A stretch of 64,000 nucleotides of DNA from Variovorax sp. PAMC 28711 (GCF_001577265.1 NZ_CP014517.1:248001-312000), one strand, 5' to 3'; numbered from the stretch's first letter, positions 15,415-23,191 are shown. A program made the numbers and translations. Notes: generated by a model from the letters alone, not told the origin.

Positions 15415-15977
15415 GCCCGCGCTCCCAGACCCGCGAATGGGCTTCCGGTTTCAAGCCAGCGCCGGCCTTGAACAATGTCTGCAACCATCGAAGCAGACAC
15501 GCCTGTGATGCGCGAGATTTCAGCGCGGGTAACGGACTCCGACCGCAATGAGCGAACTTGGCGGGCCTTTTCGATATTGTTCACGGTAGCCGAGCGGCGG
15601 CGTGCAGCCATGGTGAGCGCGATCTTGGTGGCGTTGTGGTGCTTGGCTTCACCGACCTTTGCGCGATGTTTGCCCCACTCCTTGCGCGTGCCTACGGCCA
15701 GGTGATCGAGCAGGACGCATGCGTTGTTGCAGCACTTTCGATAGACCAACTTGCCTTCTGGCACTGGGCCATTGGCGTCTTGCCACAACGAACGAGGCAC
15801 TGCGTAGTTGTCTGTGCGCGCCTTCTTGACGTTGCGCGCCTTGACGATCGGCATCGAGCCCTTGCAGCCGAAGAAGCCTTGCCATTCGAGGCATTCACCC
15901 ACTTCAATGGCTTCAGCCATGCCTTGCGTCAACTTGTCGGCTTTCGACGCCGCCCGGAAATTTCCTTTGTTGCTCAC
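15411..15977 (-). CDS. HNH-like/HTH DNA-binding phage protein
   Basis: A 188-residue protein with GTG start (VSNKGNFRAASKADKL), preceded by AAGGA. The core CLEW...CCNNACVLLDHLAVGTRKEWG resembles the phage HNH group with a C-N-x-C-x-x-x-x-H-L arrangement. The C-terminal SVTRAEISRITGVSASMVAD is a helix-turn-helix followed by a basic tail. This layout is typical of free-standing homing-type nucleases, but the catalytic residues are not certain. Confidence 0.6.
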   Translation of the reverse strand: MSNKGNFRAASKADKLTQGMAEAIEVGECLEWQGFFGCKGSMPIVKARNVKKARTDNYAVPRSLWQDANGPVPEGKLVYRKCCNNACVLLDHLAVGTRKEWGKHRAKVGEAKHHNATKIALTMAARRRSATVNNIEKARQVRSLRSESVTRAEISRITGVSASMVADIVQGRRWLETGSPFAGLGARA

Positions 15978-16004
15978 GATGATCCTTATCAATAGAGACG
16001 CGAA

Positions 16005-16544
16005 TCAGCAGAGCTGGCCGCGTTGATTTGCGAAAACCAGCGGGTCTTTAGCGCCCTTGGATTGATTGCACGACGGGCAAAGCAACTGCAAATTCAGCCG
16101 GTCGTTAGAGCCGCCACGGGCCAACGCCATGACGTGATCGACGTGATAGCCATTGCGCAGAGAGTCGCGGCACACCGGGCATTTCGATTTCTGAAGCCGA
16201 AGCAACGACTGAACGTCAGCCGATGTGTATGCACCACCGGCGCCAAGCTTCGTCGCGCGGCGCTTTGCGTCGTGAGCACGTCTAGCCACGGGATCCTGTC
16301 TCCGCTTCTCCATGATCTTTTCCTTGTTGGCTGCGTAATACGCGGCGTTCGCCTTCCGAAGCGGCTCAGGGTCGATGACGTTGAGTGCAGCCCTCCGAGC
16401 GTTCGACGCCAGCACCGCAGGCGGCGTGTCGTTGCGCTTGGCGTTGTTGCGAAAGTCGGACGCCTTTTTCTTGTCCGGGTTTGCTGCAACCCATCGGGCC
16501 TTTCTTGCCGTCTCGCTTGCCCGCTGCTCTGCTTCTGTCTTCAT
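16005..16544 (-). CDS. HNH endonuclease
   Basis: A 179-residue protein starting MKTEAEQRASETARKA, with AGAGGT upstream. The N-terminal two thirds is Ala/Lys/Arg-rich helical sequence with loosely repeated NPDKKK/ANKEK units. The C-terminal HNH domain has CPVC, HVDHVMALARGGSN and LLCPSCNQSKG. This is the free-standing phage homing-type layout. It lies just downstream of a structured-RNA candidate (16595-16745). There is no RuvC or PLMP domain, so it is not an IscB protein. Confidence 0.85.
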   Translation of the reverse strand: MKTEAEQRASETARKARWVAANPDKKKASDFRNNAKRNDTPPAVLASNARRAALNVIDPEPLRKANAAYYAANKEKIMEKRRQDPVARRAHDAKRRATKLGAGGAYTSADVQSLLRLQKSKCPVCRDSLRNGYHVDHVMALARGGSNDRLNLQLLCPSCNQSKGAKDPLVFANQRGQLC

Positions 16545-16594
16545 AGATACCTCTGTATGAATCAACCCGAAAACCTTGATACCTGGTCTGGTGG

Positions 16595-16745
16595 GACGAC
16601 CCAGCCCTTCCTGGGTGAGCCTTCACATGTGTTCCTGTTCCGGAGCCGCATGACCCGCCAGACGTTCGATGCAAGGGCTCTGGCTTCGCCACCCTTTCCC
16701 CTGTTTCAGCACCTATCCAACAGTTGGGGACTCACCCTGCGCCGC
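16595..16745 (-). ncRNA. Candidate structured RNA upstream of the HNH gene
   Basis: The 16566-16791 gap is gene-free but rich in paired segments. On the minus strand GGGTGAG (16737-16731) can pair with CTCACCC (16619-16613), enclosing a CCC/CTGTT stem with AACAG/GGG (16698-16728) and a bulged AAGGG/CCCTT stem capped by TGGC-GAA-GCCA (16673-16696). A further CCCAG/CTGGG hairpin lies at 16600-16615 and competes with the outer helix. Location before an HNH gene is reminiscent of HEARO/omega-type RNAs. A leader or intron remnant is also possible. Confidence 0.45.
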
Positions 16746-16791
16746 TGTTGTTAATCCGATCCAACCAGCGCAGTGAAAAAGCAGTTCACTA

Positions 16792-17628
16792 CTACGGCAC
16801 GGCCATTGCCTCGCGCAACGTGCGTGTGAGTCCCTGCGACACGGCGAAGACGCCGAGCCGTTGGTGCGTGTCGTTGAAGTCCTCGCCGACGCGATCGCTC
16901 ATCCAGTAAGGCCAGCCGATTTCGCGGGCGACTCGTTCGCCTGTCCCGCTTGCGTCGTTGTCGGCCAGCACGATTCCGCGAGGCAGAGCGGCGGCAATCT
17001 TTTTCATGTTTCCAGCGCTGAAGCACACATGCAACGTGTAAGGGCGCTTCAAGTTCTTCAATGCAAGGCGCGCGCTCAGAGCGGTCGCGTAGCCCTCGCA
17101 GACGATGTGCGGACCTTTGTTCGCGAAGACGAACTCAGCGCAGCCGGAGCGCTGGCCGTGCAGGAATTTCTTCTCGCCGGCCTCGGTGATCTTTTGGCAC
17201 CCAACCAAAACGCCGTCGATGAACATAGGGATGATTGCGAGCGGGCCAGCATCTGTCTTCCAGACGTTCACGGCCTCATCAGGGAAGCCCTTGGACGCCG
17301 TGTAGGCGTGAGTGGCTCGCTGGCATTCGGAAAGGATTTGAGCGGCCTGTGCGGCTGCGTTGGCGTTGTTGCGTGCCGTCTCGCGCGCTGCGTCTCTTGC
17401 GATGCGCTGCACCTCTTGGTGCGCAACAGCCGACTCGCCTTCAGCGCGCCACGAACTGACGTCTTGCATGGTCGCGTGGTTCTGCACGAAGCCGTGGTCG
17501 CCCATGAACTTCACGGCGCCATTTCGATGACCCGGCTTATCGGTGGTCTTGTAGCGCTTCCATGCGCCCACGGTTGGCAGGCTGTCGATGATGACGCCAT
17601 GCGCGCGGCAGAAGTCGATGAACGTCAT
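16792..17628 (-). CDS. Phage primase with Toprim domain
   Basis: A 278-residue protein starting MTFIDFCRAHGVIID, overlapping the helicase stop (ATGA). The Toprim features are VCEGYAT with Glu178, LADNDASG with Asp223/Asp225 and GEDFND near 248-253. The N-terminal part resembles the DNA-binding region of phage Toprim primases without a clear zinc finger. Together with the upstream helicase it forms the phage replication module. Confidence 0.82.
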   Translation of the reverse strand: MTFIDFCRAHGVIIDSLPTVGAWKRYKTTDKPGHRNGAVKFMGDHGFVQNHATMQDVSSWRAEGESAVAHQEVQRIARDAARETARNNANAAAQAAQILSECQRATHAYTASKGFPDEAVNVWKTDAGPLAIIPMFIDGVLVGCQKITEAGEKKFLHGQRSGCAEFVFANKGPHIVCEGYATALSARLALKNLKRPYTLHVCFSAGNMKKIAAALPRGIVLADNDASGTGERVAREIGWPYWMSDRVGEDFNDTHQRLGVFAVSQGLTRTLREAMAVP

Positions 17629-19103
17629 GCCGCCTCCTTCTGCTTGCCCTTGGCCTTGCGGATGAAGTTGGACTTGATCCAGCGGCGCACTTCTGGCGAT
17701 GGCTCTGCGGGGTCTGGCAATCCGCCCTTCGGCAATTGGCCGAACTTGTCCTCGAACAGGTATGCAGCCCAGCCGGGCTTGCGGTTCTTCTCGATGGCGA
17801 ACCCGACGAACTGAGAAAGCCATTCCTGCTTCTTTTGCTTCTCTGCGTTGGCGGCAAGCTCTTGCAGTTCGCCAGGAACCGCCGTGATGTCGGTGCGGCG
17901 GGCACGAACGAATCCGCAGCATGGGCAGGTATCAGCGCCACCCGGCCACACATGCGCGCAGGCTGGGCACTTGGCGGCCTCTTTTTCGTTCTGCGTCAGC
18001 TCCTTCTTTGTCTTTTCGCGACCGTCGTCCAGCTCGTTGATACCGTTATCGAAAACGTCATCCCAATCGTCTTGGAAGCGCAGGTAGTTGCCGGAGTGAT
18101 CGAGCCACAGAGCAAACTCTTTGCCAGGATGCGAGCGCATCACGCGGCCCATTTGCTGGATGTGCGATGACAGCGACTTGCTGAACGGACGGGCGGATAT
18201 GCCGATCATCACGTCCGACACGTCGAAGCCCTTGGTCAGGATGTCGGTCGCAATCAGGCCGTGAATCGTCGTCTCGGCTTTCGAGAATTCGGCGATGGCG
18301 TCGGCCTTGAATTGGTCGTCGTCGTTGTACGACAGGCTGACAAAGTTGTAGCCAGCCGCGGCGAACTGTTGGGCCAAGTCGGCACCGTGAGCAACGCCGG
18401 AGCAGAAGACAACGGTCTTGCGTGGCCCGCCGAACACCTCATGCGTCTTCTTGACCCATTCGGCAACGATGTCGCCTGTGATCTTCATCCCGCGCGTGGT
18501 GACCTCATCCTGTGCCCACTCGCCGGCTACCTTCTTGGCGCCAGTCATGTCGATCTCTTTGGCGATGAAGACGCGCAGCGGTGCGAGCCTGCCGAGACGG
18601 ACCAATTCAGCGGTAGTGACGCTGGACACGACGTTGGTGTACGTCGCGCCCAAGCCCTTTGTGAAGGGCGTAGCGGTCAACCCGACAACCCTCACATCGG
18701 GATTGTTCTTGATGAAGTGCTTCATCATTTCGCGGGTCTGGTGCGCTTCATCGACGATGAGCAACTTCAGGCCAGGGAAGTGGCCGCGCTTCTCGAGCGT
18801 CTGCGCGCTGCAAATCTGGATCGGCTCATAAGGGCGATAGCGCCAATGGCCCGACTGGATGACGCCGTGATCGATGCCGTACTTCTGAAGGCGCGCGCTG
18901 GTCTGGTCGCACAACACGATACGGTCCAGCACCATCGCAGAGCGGTTGCCTTTGACGCGAGTCGCTTCAAGCAACGCAATCGCCATTTCGGTTTTGCCTG
19001 CGCCGGTCGGGGCGACAAGAATCTGCGATCGATGGCCACTAGCAAAACCCGCCCGTAGTTGGGCGAGGATGCCTTCCTGGTACGAGTAAAGCTGGAGGCT
19101 CAT
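17625..19103 (-). CDS. SF2 DEAD/DEAH-box helicase
   Basis: A 492-residue helicase. Walker A APTGAGKT lies at 31-38, DEAH at 118-121 and TAT at 143-145, with motif VI QMGRVMR near 325. A four-Cys zinc ribbon (CPAC and CPCC) follows near 390-410. It resembles the phage UvsW/YeeB-type SF2 helicases next to primases and probably opens the phage origin or drives branch migration. It overlaps both neighbours by 4 nt. Confidence 0.9.
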   Translation of the reverse strand: MSLQLYSYQEGILAQLRAGFASGHRSQILVAPTGAGKTEMAIALLEATRVKGNRSAMVLDRIVLCDQTSARLQKYGIDHGVIQSGHWRYRPYEPIQICSAQTLEKRGHFPGLKLLIVDEAHQTREMMKHFIKNNPDVRVVGLTATPFTKGLGATYTNVVSSVTTAELVRLGRLAPLRVFIAKEIDMTGAKKVAGEWAQDEVTTRGMKITGDIVAEWVKKTHEVFGGPRKTVVFCSGVAHGADLAQQFAAAGYNFVSLSYNDDDQFKADAIAEFSKAETTIHGLIATDILTKGFDVSDVMIGISARPFSKSLSSHIQQMGRVMRSHPGKEFALWLDHSGNYLRFQDDWDDVFDNGINELDDGREKTKKELTQNEKEAAKCPACAHVWPGGADTCPCCGFVRARRTDITAVPGELQELAANAEKQKKQEWLSQFVGFAIEKNRKPGWAAYLFEDKFGQLPKGGLPDPAEPSPEVRRWIKSNFIRKAKGKQKEAA

Positions 19104-19930
19104 GCAGTCGCCCTCGCCCGCTTCAATTCCTTCTCGTTCATCTTGATCTGCTTGCGCAGTTGCGATGCCTCGGATTGGTAGTGATCGCGGGAAGAACGAA
19201 GGGCCGCGTTTTCTGCCGTGAGTGTCTTCAGTTGCTGGCGCAGGTCGGCGATGGTGTCGGCCGCTTCCTGCTTTTCTTCTTCCGTCGCGTCCATAAGGCC
19301 GACAGCCAACCGCGCGCGCAATTCATCGTTCTCCTGAGACAGGATCACGATGGCGTTTTCTTCCTCGTTTTGCTCGAAATCAGGCTCGTCGGCCGGTCCA
19401 GGTTTTTCGCTCGCCTCAGAGGGAAATTCGACGGCCGAAGGCTCCTTTTCCTTAGAGTTATCCACAGGGGTGGGGGTGATAACGGTTATCACTTTTTCGA
19501 CTTCAGCGGGCTTGCGCAACGCCGACACGAATGGCTGCGAGACTCCGCATTGCTTCGCAATGTCGCGGTCGCTCCAGGTACTCCACTCCTTGTCGTCCAG
19601 CATCGTCTTCACCGACCGGCGCTTATCCTCATTTGAGCGGCGCAGGCCATGCGTTGAGTTCGCGCCCACAGAGAACAGCACGGCATCGCGCTTGCTGCCT
19701 TCGCGCACTTCAGCATTGATGCTGGCCTTGCGTGCGGCCTTGTGCGCGAAGTAGCGATGGAAGCCATCGGCCAGCCAATGCGCGGAGCCGTCGAAGAAGA
19801 CGACGACAGCCGGCAACTTCACGCCATCGCGCAATGCGTCGGCGTATTCGGTAACGACTGCTTCATTCAGCGCGGCGCGTGTTTGCGTGCCGCCGTCGAT
19901 GCTGATACGTGTGAGGTCCATCAATGCCAT
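19100..19930 (-). CDS. ParB/Spo0J-like DNA-binding protein
   Basis: A 276-residue protein, start MALMDLTRIS. The N-terminal ParB-like segment contains DGVKLPAVVVFFDG and WLADGFHRYFAHK (the GxHR-type box). A helix-turn-helix lies near residues 120-140 (SDRDIAKQCGVSQPFVSAL). The acidic linker and C-terminal coiled coil (residues 195-275) would mediate oligomerisation. Phage ParB-like proteins act in replication or gene control; no ParA is present, so a plasmid-type partition role is unlikely. Confidence 0.78.
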   Translation of the reverse strand: MALMDLTRISIDGGTQTRAALNEAVVTEYADALRDGVKLPAVVVFFDGSAHWLADGFHRYFAHKAARKASINAEVREGSKRDAVLFSVGANSTHGLRRSNEDKRRSVKTMLDDKEWSTWSDRDIAKQCGVSQPFVSALRKPAEVEKVITVITPTPVDNSKEKEPSAVEFPSEASEKPGPADEPDFEQNEEENAIVILSQENDELRARLAVGLMDATEEEKQEAADTIADLRQQLKTLTAENAALRSSRDHYQSEASQLRKQIKMNEKELKRARATA

Positions 19931-19931
19931 A

Positions 19932-20114
19932 TCAGTTCGCTTTCGCCTTGGCGGCTTCAATCAGGGCGTGGCCGAGTTCGATTGCTTCCTCTGCGGAAAG
20001 CGATTTCGTGATGGCGGCGATCTCGTCGCCAGTCAGGCCGTGCTCAACTGACGTAGCCAACAGCAGCACCTTGTCGTCTTGCCACGTCACATGGCAGGGA
20101 TGGAACGGGTTCAT
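19932..20114 (-). CDS. Hypothetical small phage protein
   Basis: A 60-residue protein starting MNPFHPCHVTWQDDK. The C-terminal half is helical (SAEEAIELGHALIEAAKAK). Its ATG overlaps the stop of the 33-residue upstream frame. Function unknown. Confidence 0.6.
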   Translation of the reverse strand: MNPFHPCHVTWQDDKVLLLATSVEHGLTGDEIAAITKSLSAEEAIELGHALIEAAKAKAN

Positions 20115-20212
20115 TTGTGATCCGGTGTATGGGAGTCGTAGCGATCAATCCAAAGCGCCAGCCGCACTGACCGCAGGCGGAAAACGCTGGCGATGAAGCG
20201 GATCGCGCGCAT
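20111..20212 (-). CDS. Very small phage protein (33 residues)
   Basis: A strongly basic 33-residue frame (MRAIRFIASVFRLRSVR) bounded by TGATG upstream and ATGA downstream, so it fills the gap between two genes exactly. The coupling suggests it is translated; the sequence looks like an amphipathic membrane-binding helix. No family recognised. Confidence 0.45.
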   Translation of the reverse strand: MRAIRFIASVFRLRSVRLALWIDRYDSHTPDHK

Positions 20213-20424
20213 CAGATGCCGCCTCGCTTGATGGAATCGTTCTTTGCCGCGTTCGCTGCACCCTTGGCGCGGCCGACGACAGTGATGCAGCGCGAGTGAT
20301 AGGGGTCAACCAGTCCGACATGCAGCTCAGTGCGCTGCGGATTTCGGTTGTTTGTGGTCTGACGCGGTGCATCACGCCAGTTGAAGGGCGAGATGCCGGC
20401 CAGGCTGGGTGCGTTGAGGCTCAT
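20212..20424 (-). CDS. Hypothetical small phage protein
   Basis: A 70-residue protein starting MSLNAPSLAGISPFNWR, basic and Asn/Ala-rich, with VDPYHSRCITVVGRAKGAA in the middle. Start fixed by the ATGA overlap with the upstream gene. Function unknown. Confidence 0.6.
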   Translation of the reverse strand: MSLNAPSLAGISPFNWRDAPRQTTNNRNPQRTELHVGLVDPYHSRCITVVGRAKGAANAAKNDSIKRGGI

Positions 20425-20774
20425 GCTGCGATTGCTCGTGTAGCCGTGATTTCCTCGAGCACCGTCAGACGTGACCGGGCGGCGACCCACTGGCTAACCA
20501 GCGTGTTGCCCACCACCGCCTCAAAGCGTGCAATCGCATCAGCAGGCAGATCGCGCCGGCTGGGCTTGTCGTCTTCGTGGAGGTAGTCGGTGACGTGCTG
20601 CGGGTAGAGATTGGCTTCAGCGGCAAGCTGGGTGCGCGTCATGAAATGAACGCGCTTCAACTGCCAGGAGATCCGCACCGCTTGCCGGTACGTCTTCGCC
20701 AACCTCACCCACTGTTCAGGTGCAATGCTGGGGGCGTCGATGCGCCCCATCAGCGGGAATTCACGGGAATCCAT
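20421..20774 (-). CDS. Phage early protein with helix-turn-helix-like segment
   Basis: A 117-residue protein starting MDSREFPLMGRIDAPSI. TRTQLAAEANLYPQHVTDYL (around residues 50-69) looks like a helix-turn-helix. By position, first after cro in the leftward early operon, it could be a CII-like activator or replication regulator. A longer in-frame version reaches to 20966 but crosses the promoter-like gap. Confidence 0.55.
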   Translation of the reverse strand: MDSREFPLMGRIDAPSIAPEQWVRLAKTYRQAVRISWQLKRVHFMTRTQLAAEANLYPQHVTDYLHEDDKPSRRDLPADAIARFEAVVGNTLVSQWVAARSRLTVLEEITATRAIAA

Positions 20775-20803
20775 CAGTGGCCTTGATAGAAAGAATTCAA
20801 CGT

Positions 20804-20821
20804 CTAACCAGTTGCCTAACC
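20804..20821. promoter_or_regulatory. Direct repeat CTAACC-N6-CTAACC, candidate operator
   Basis: Two copies of CTAACC are exactly 12 bases apart (about one helical turn), in the gap between cro and the 117-residue gene. The second copy runs into the palindrome AACCGGTT (20818-20825). The arrangement recalls CII-type sites (TTGC-N6-TTGC) in geometry, not in sequence. Confidence 0.35.
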
Positions 20822-20969
20822 GGTTGGCTCGGCTCAAAAAATAGAGGCCATGACGACGCGAAAAATCACAACCTTTCGGATATGCCCAGCCAGCCGTACC
20901 GGCGCCTTGGGAGGCACCCCGCCGACGCTCGGCGAGACTGGTGGACACATCCGGAAGGGCGCGCATGGC

Positions 20970-21200
20970 TTAGACCTTTGCTTCCACCAACTCGGGCCAG
21001 ATCGCTTGCCAGTCGTCGGGACGCAAGTCGCGCCGGGAAACCGCTCCGTCGGTTGCCTTCTCGATAGCCACAGCGCGCTCTGGGGAAACCGAGCGATTGC
21101 CAGAAGCCATCTGCGACAGGTAAGAAGCCGGAATGCTCAGAGCCGCCGCAAGGGCGACTCCGTTGCCACGGCCAGAATCGAAGTAGGTTTTGAGGTCCAT
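20970..21200 (-). CDS. Cro/YdaS-like repressor
   Basis: A 76-residue protein starting MDLKTYFDSGRGNGVALA, divergent from the CI-like repressor. The VALAAALSIPASYLSQMASG segment is a helix-turn-helix and the SPERAVAIEKATDGAVSRRDLRPDDW ending is the YdaS-family signature. It should act as the Cro of this switch, competing at the shared operators at 21208-21243. The longer in-frame N-terminus would start inside cI. Confidence 0.82.
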   Translation of the reverse strand: MDLKTYFDSGRGNGVALAAALSIPASYLSQMASGNRSVSPERAVAIEKATDGAVSRRDLRPDDWQAIWPELVEAKV

Positions 21201-21207
21201 GTTGCTC

Positions 21208-21243
21208 TCGCTTTTGCGAAAGTGTATGTCCCAAAAGCGAAAG
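21208..21243. promoter_or_regulatory. cI-cro operators
   Basis: TCGCTTTTGCGAAAG (21208-21222) and the inverted CAAAAGCGAAAG (21232-21243) are copies of one palindromic site, CTTTCGC-TTTT-GCGAAAG. A leftward promoter is visible with -35 TTGCTT (21249-21244) and -10 TACACT (21226-21221), 17 bases apart; one operator fills its spacer, so repressor binding should block cro. Confidence 0.65.
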
Positions 21244-21265
21244 AAGCAATAGCTAAAGTGCGGCC

Positions 21266-21964
21266 ATGAAGCGGCCCCAGCCAACAAAAGTGATCGACGC
21301 AACTGTTCAGCGACGTTTAGATCGGCTGGAGCGGCTCATCGATGACGACTACGACGAGAGCCCGGCAGAGTTCGAGAGAAAGACCGGGATCAAGATGGCT
21401 CAGGTGAACCAGTGGTTTTCTGGTTACCGGGCATTGCGCGACAAGGCGGTTCGGCGCCTTGAAGAGGTGACCGACAAGCCGCCTGGGTGGTTCGACGGCG
21501 GTCAAGTGGTGCCAACGACCGAATACTTGCCGGGCTTCAAGCCGCTGAGCATCCCCTTGCTTGCGCAAGCTGCGTCAATGGGGCCTGGCGCAGATCAGCT
21601 CCACGACGAAGTGGTGGTTGGGCGCCTCACGGTGTCGCCGCAGTGGGTCACCCGAACCATTAAGCCTCTCACCGGCATTGAGAATCTGAGATTCATCCAC
21701 GGCTACGGCGATTCAATGGAACCCACTTTCGCCGATGGTGACATTCTGCTTGTCGACGCTGGAGTGACAGACCACCGAGTCGATGGCGTGTATGTGCTCG
21801 AGGCAAACGATCGCATCTACATCAAGCGTGTGCGTCAACGGCTAAACGGTTCATTTGAGGTCAGCAGCGACAATCCGACCGTCAAGACCGTCGACGAGCT
21901 CAACAGCCCTGGGGCTCGGATCTGCGGGCGTGTTGTGTGGGCCTGGAACGGAAAGAAACTGTGA
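21266..21964 (+). CDS. CI-like phage repressor (S24 peptidase family)
   Basis: A 232-residue lysogeny repressor. The N-terminal DNA-binding part includes EFERKTGIKMAQVNQWFSG (about 35-53). The LexA-like C-terminal domain has a cleavage region LLAQAASMG (98-106), catalytic Ser150 in YGDSMEPTF and Lys187 in IYIKRV. It should cleave itself on RecA activation, so the prophage is probably SOS-inducible. It is followed directly by two exported-protein genes in the same direction. Confidence 0.93.
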   Translation: MKRPQPTKVIDATVQRRLDRLERLIDDDYDESPAEFERKTGIKMAQVNQWFSGYRALRDKAVRRLEEVTDKPPGWFDGGQVVPTTEYLPGFKPLSIPLLAQAASMGPGADQLHDEVVVGRLTVSPQWVTRTIKPLTGIENLRFIHGYGDSMEPTFADGDILLVDAGVTDHRVDGVYVLEANDRIYIKRVRQRLNGSFEVSSDNPTVKTVDELNSPGARICGRVVWAWNGKKL

Positions 21965-21966
21965 CG

Positions 21967-22323
21967 ATGAACTTTTCGCGTGCAACGGCACTTTGTCTCT
22001 TGGTGCTTGTCGCCGGCACAGTTTCAGCCCAACAGGTAACGCTGCGTTGCGACTTGACATATCTCAAGGACGGAACGAAGTCGGAGTTGTGGGTAGTCAT
22101 AGACCCAGCTGCCAACATGATGCGCGTCAACGGCTCGGCCCGTTCGCTTGTCATGACGAACGAAAGATACATAGGAAGCGATCAGAGCGGAGCATTCACC
22201 CGGATTGCGTCGATAGATCGAAACACTGGCGAGATTGATGTTTCAAGCGTATATGAGAACCAAGTGGTTTTGCCTTCAAAAGGCATCTGCGCAAAAGCGA
22301 CTCCACCCGCCACAAAGTTTTGA
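21967..22323 (+). CDS. Exported protein co-directional with cI
   Basis: A 118-residue protein. The N-terminus MNFSRATALCLLVLVAGTVSA is a signal peptide, with cleavage likely before QQVTLRCDL. The mature part is beta-rich with Cys residues that could pair in the periplasm. It begins 3 bases after cI, so it is probably expressed in the lysogen. No family recognised; a conversion role is an inference. Confidence 0.65.
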   Translation: MNFSRATALCLLVLVAGTVSAQQVTLRCDLTYLKDGTKSELWVVIDPAANMMRVNGSARSLVMTNERYIGSDQSGAFTRIASIDRNTGEIDVSSVYENQVVLPSKGICAKATPPATKF

Positions 22324-22337
22324 GATCAAGGTTGAAA

Positions 22338-23012
22338 ATGAAAAAAGCTCTGAGGATCTGTCTTTTGGCCTCTTCCCTCGTGGTGCTCGCCGGATGTGCG
22401 CCGCAAACTCTGCAATCGACTCCTACTCAGTCATACCGTGTCGGACAGCGGATAAACGCAACCCCAGGAGGGGTCATCCTCTCTTCACAAACCGGCACGA
22501 TCCGAACCGTGCGCCGTTGGGTTGGTATCTTGAACTCACCTGATGGATGGGAGACCACCACCGGCAACGATTCCAGTTTTCTGCGGAAGGAGCTTTTGTA
22601 CTCTGGCATTTCCGGATCCACCATTGAAATCGGGTATCGAGAGTTTCGAGGCGGAATGGCCGCGCCCGCGTTCTACCAAAGCGCCAAGTACGACCTCTCC
22701 GCATCAAAGGCAATCAGCTTTCAGAATTTCCGTTTTGAAGTCGACTCTGCCGACAACAACGGCATGACGGGAACGCTTATCAGCGACGGAACAACGACGG
22801 CCAGCGCAACGGCCACGAGCTCGCCAGCAGTGCCGCAAGGAAAAGACACACTAATGGCCGAGCGACTTGCAAAAGAGCGTTCTTGCTCTCCTCAACCGAA
22901 GGCGATCTTGAGCGGCAAGGGCGCTGGCTTTGAGGCCTACATGGTGTCCTGCACGAATGGCGATGCGCTTTCGATTCGCTGCGAGTTTGGGAACTGCCGC
23001 GTCTTACAGTAG
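22338..23012 (+). CDS. Lipoprotein co-directional with cI
   Basis: A 224-residue protein starting MKKALRICLLASSLVVLAG, with a lipobox (LAGC) at residues 17-20 and a ribosome site AAGG upstream. The mature protein is Ser/Thr-rich with Cys residues near the C-terminus that may form disulfides. It ends just before a strong terminator (23036-23057) and probably belongs to the cI transcript. Phage lipoproteins of this kind can act in superinfection exclusion; not proven here. Confidence 0.7.
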   Translation: MKKALRICLLASSLVVLAGCAPQTLQSTPTQSYRVGQRINATPGGVILSSQTGTIRTVRRWVGILNSPDGWETTTGNDSSFLRKELLYSGISGSTIEIGYREFRGGMAAPAFYQSAKYDLSASKAISFQNFRFEVDSADNNGMTGTLISDGTTTASATATSSPAVPQGKDTLMAERLAKERSCSPQPKAILSGKGAGFEAYMVSCTNGDALSIRCEFGNCRVLQ

Positions 23013-23035
23013 CGAGACTTCTGCGCTGAAGACAA

Positions 23036-23057
23036 GCCGCCCCTGAGGCGGTTTTTT
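23036..23057 (+). terminator. Rho-independent terminator closing the cI operon
   Basis: GCCGCC-CCTGA-GGCGGT followed by TTTTTT. It separates the cI-exported protein transcript from the operator-controlled early operon that starts about 90 bases later. Confidence 0.85.
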
Positions 23058-23092
23058 GTTGCCACCGCTTCCGCTACTGACCGGCCAGTCAT

Positions 23093-23149
23093 AAAAAGCG
23101 AAACTTACTTTCGCTTTTGCTTGCGTCAATCAATCGCTTTTGCTAAAGT
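23093..23149 (+). promoter_or_regulatory. Second repressor-operator cluster with promoter
   Basis: AAAGCGAAA (23095-23103) and TTTCGCTTT (23109-23117) form an inverted repeat, and TCGCTTTTGCTAAAG (23134-23148) is a near copy of the cI-cro operator. A promoter with -35 TTGCGT (23121-23126), 17 bases, and -10 TAAAGT (23144-23149) overlaps the last copy. The rightward early operon should therefore be silenced by the same repressor. Confidence 0.65.
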
Positions 23150-23191
23150 TCTTTCCATGCCGCAAACAACATCCCGGCAAGGAGAAGCAGA

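Noticed and set aside
16566..16791. Group I or group II intron in the primase-HNH gap
   Set aside because: I could not find the group I core (P7-type pairing) or a group II domain V hairpin, and the primase gene ends normally.
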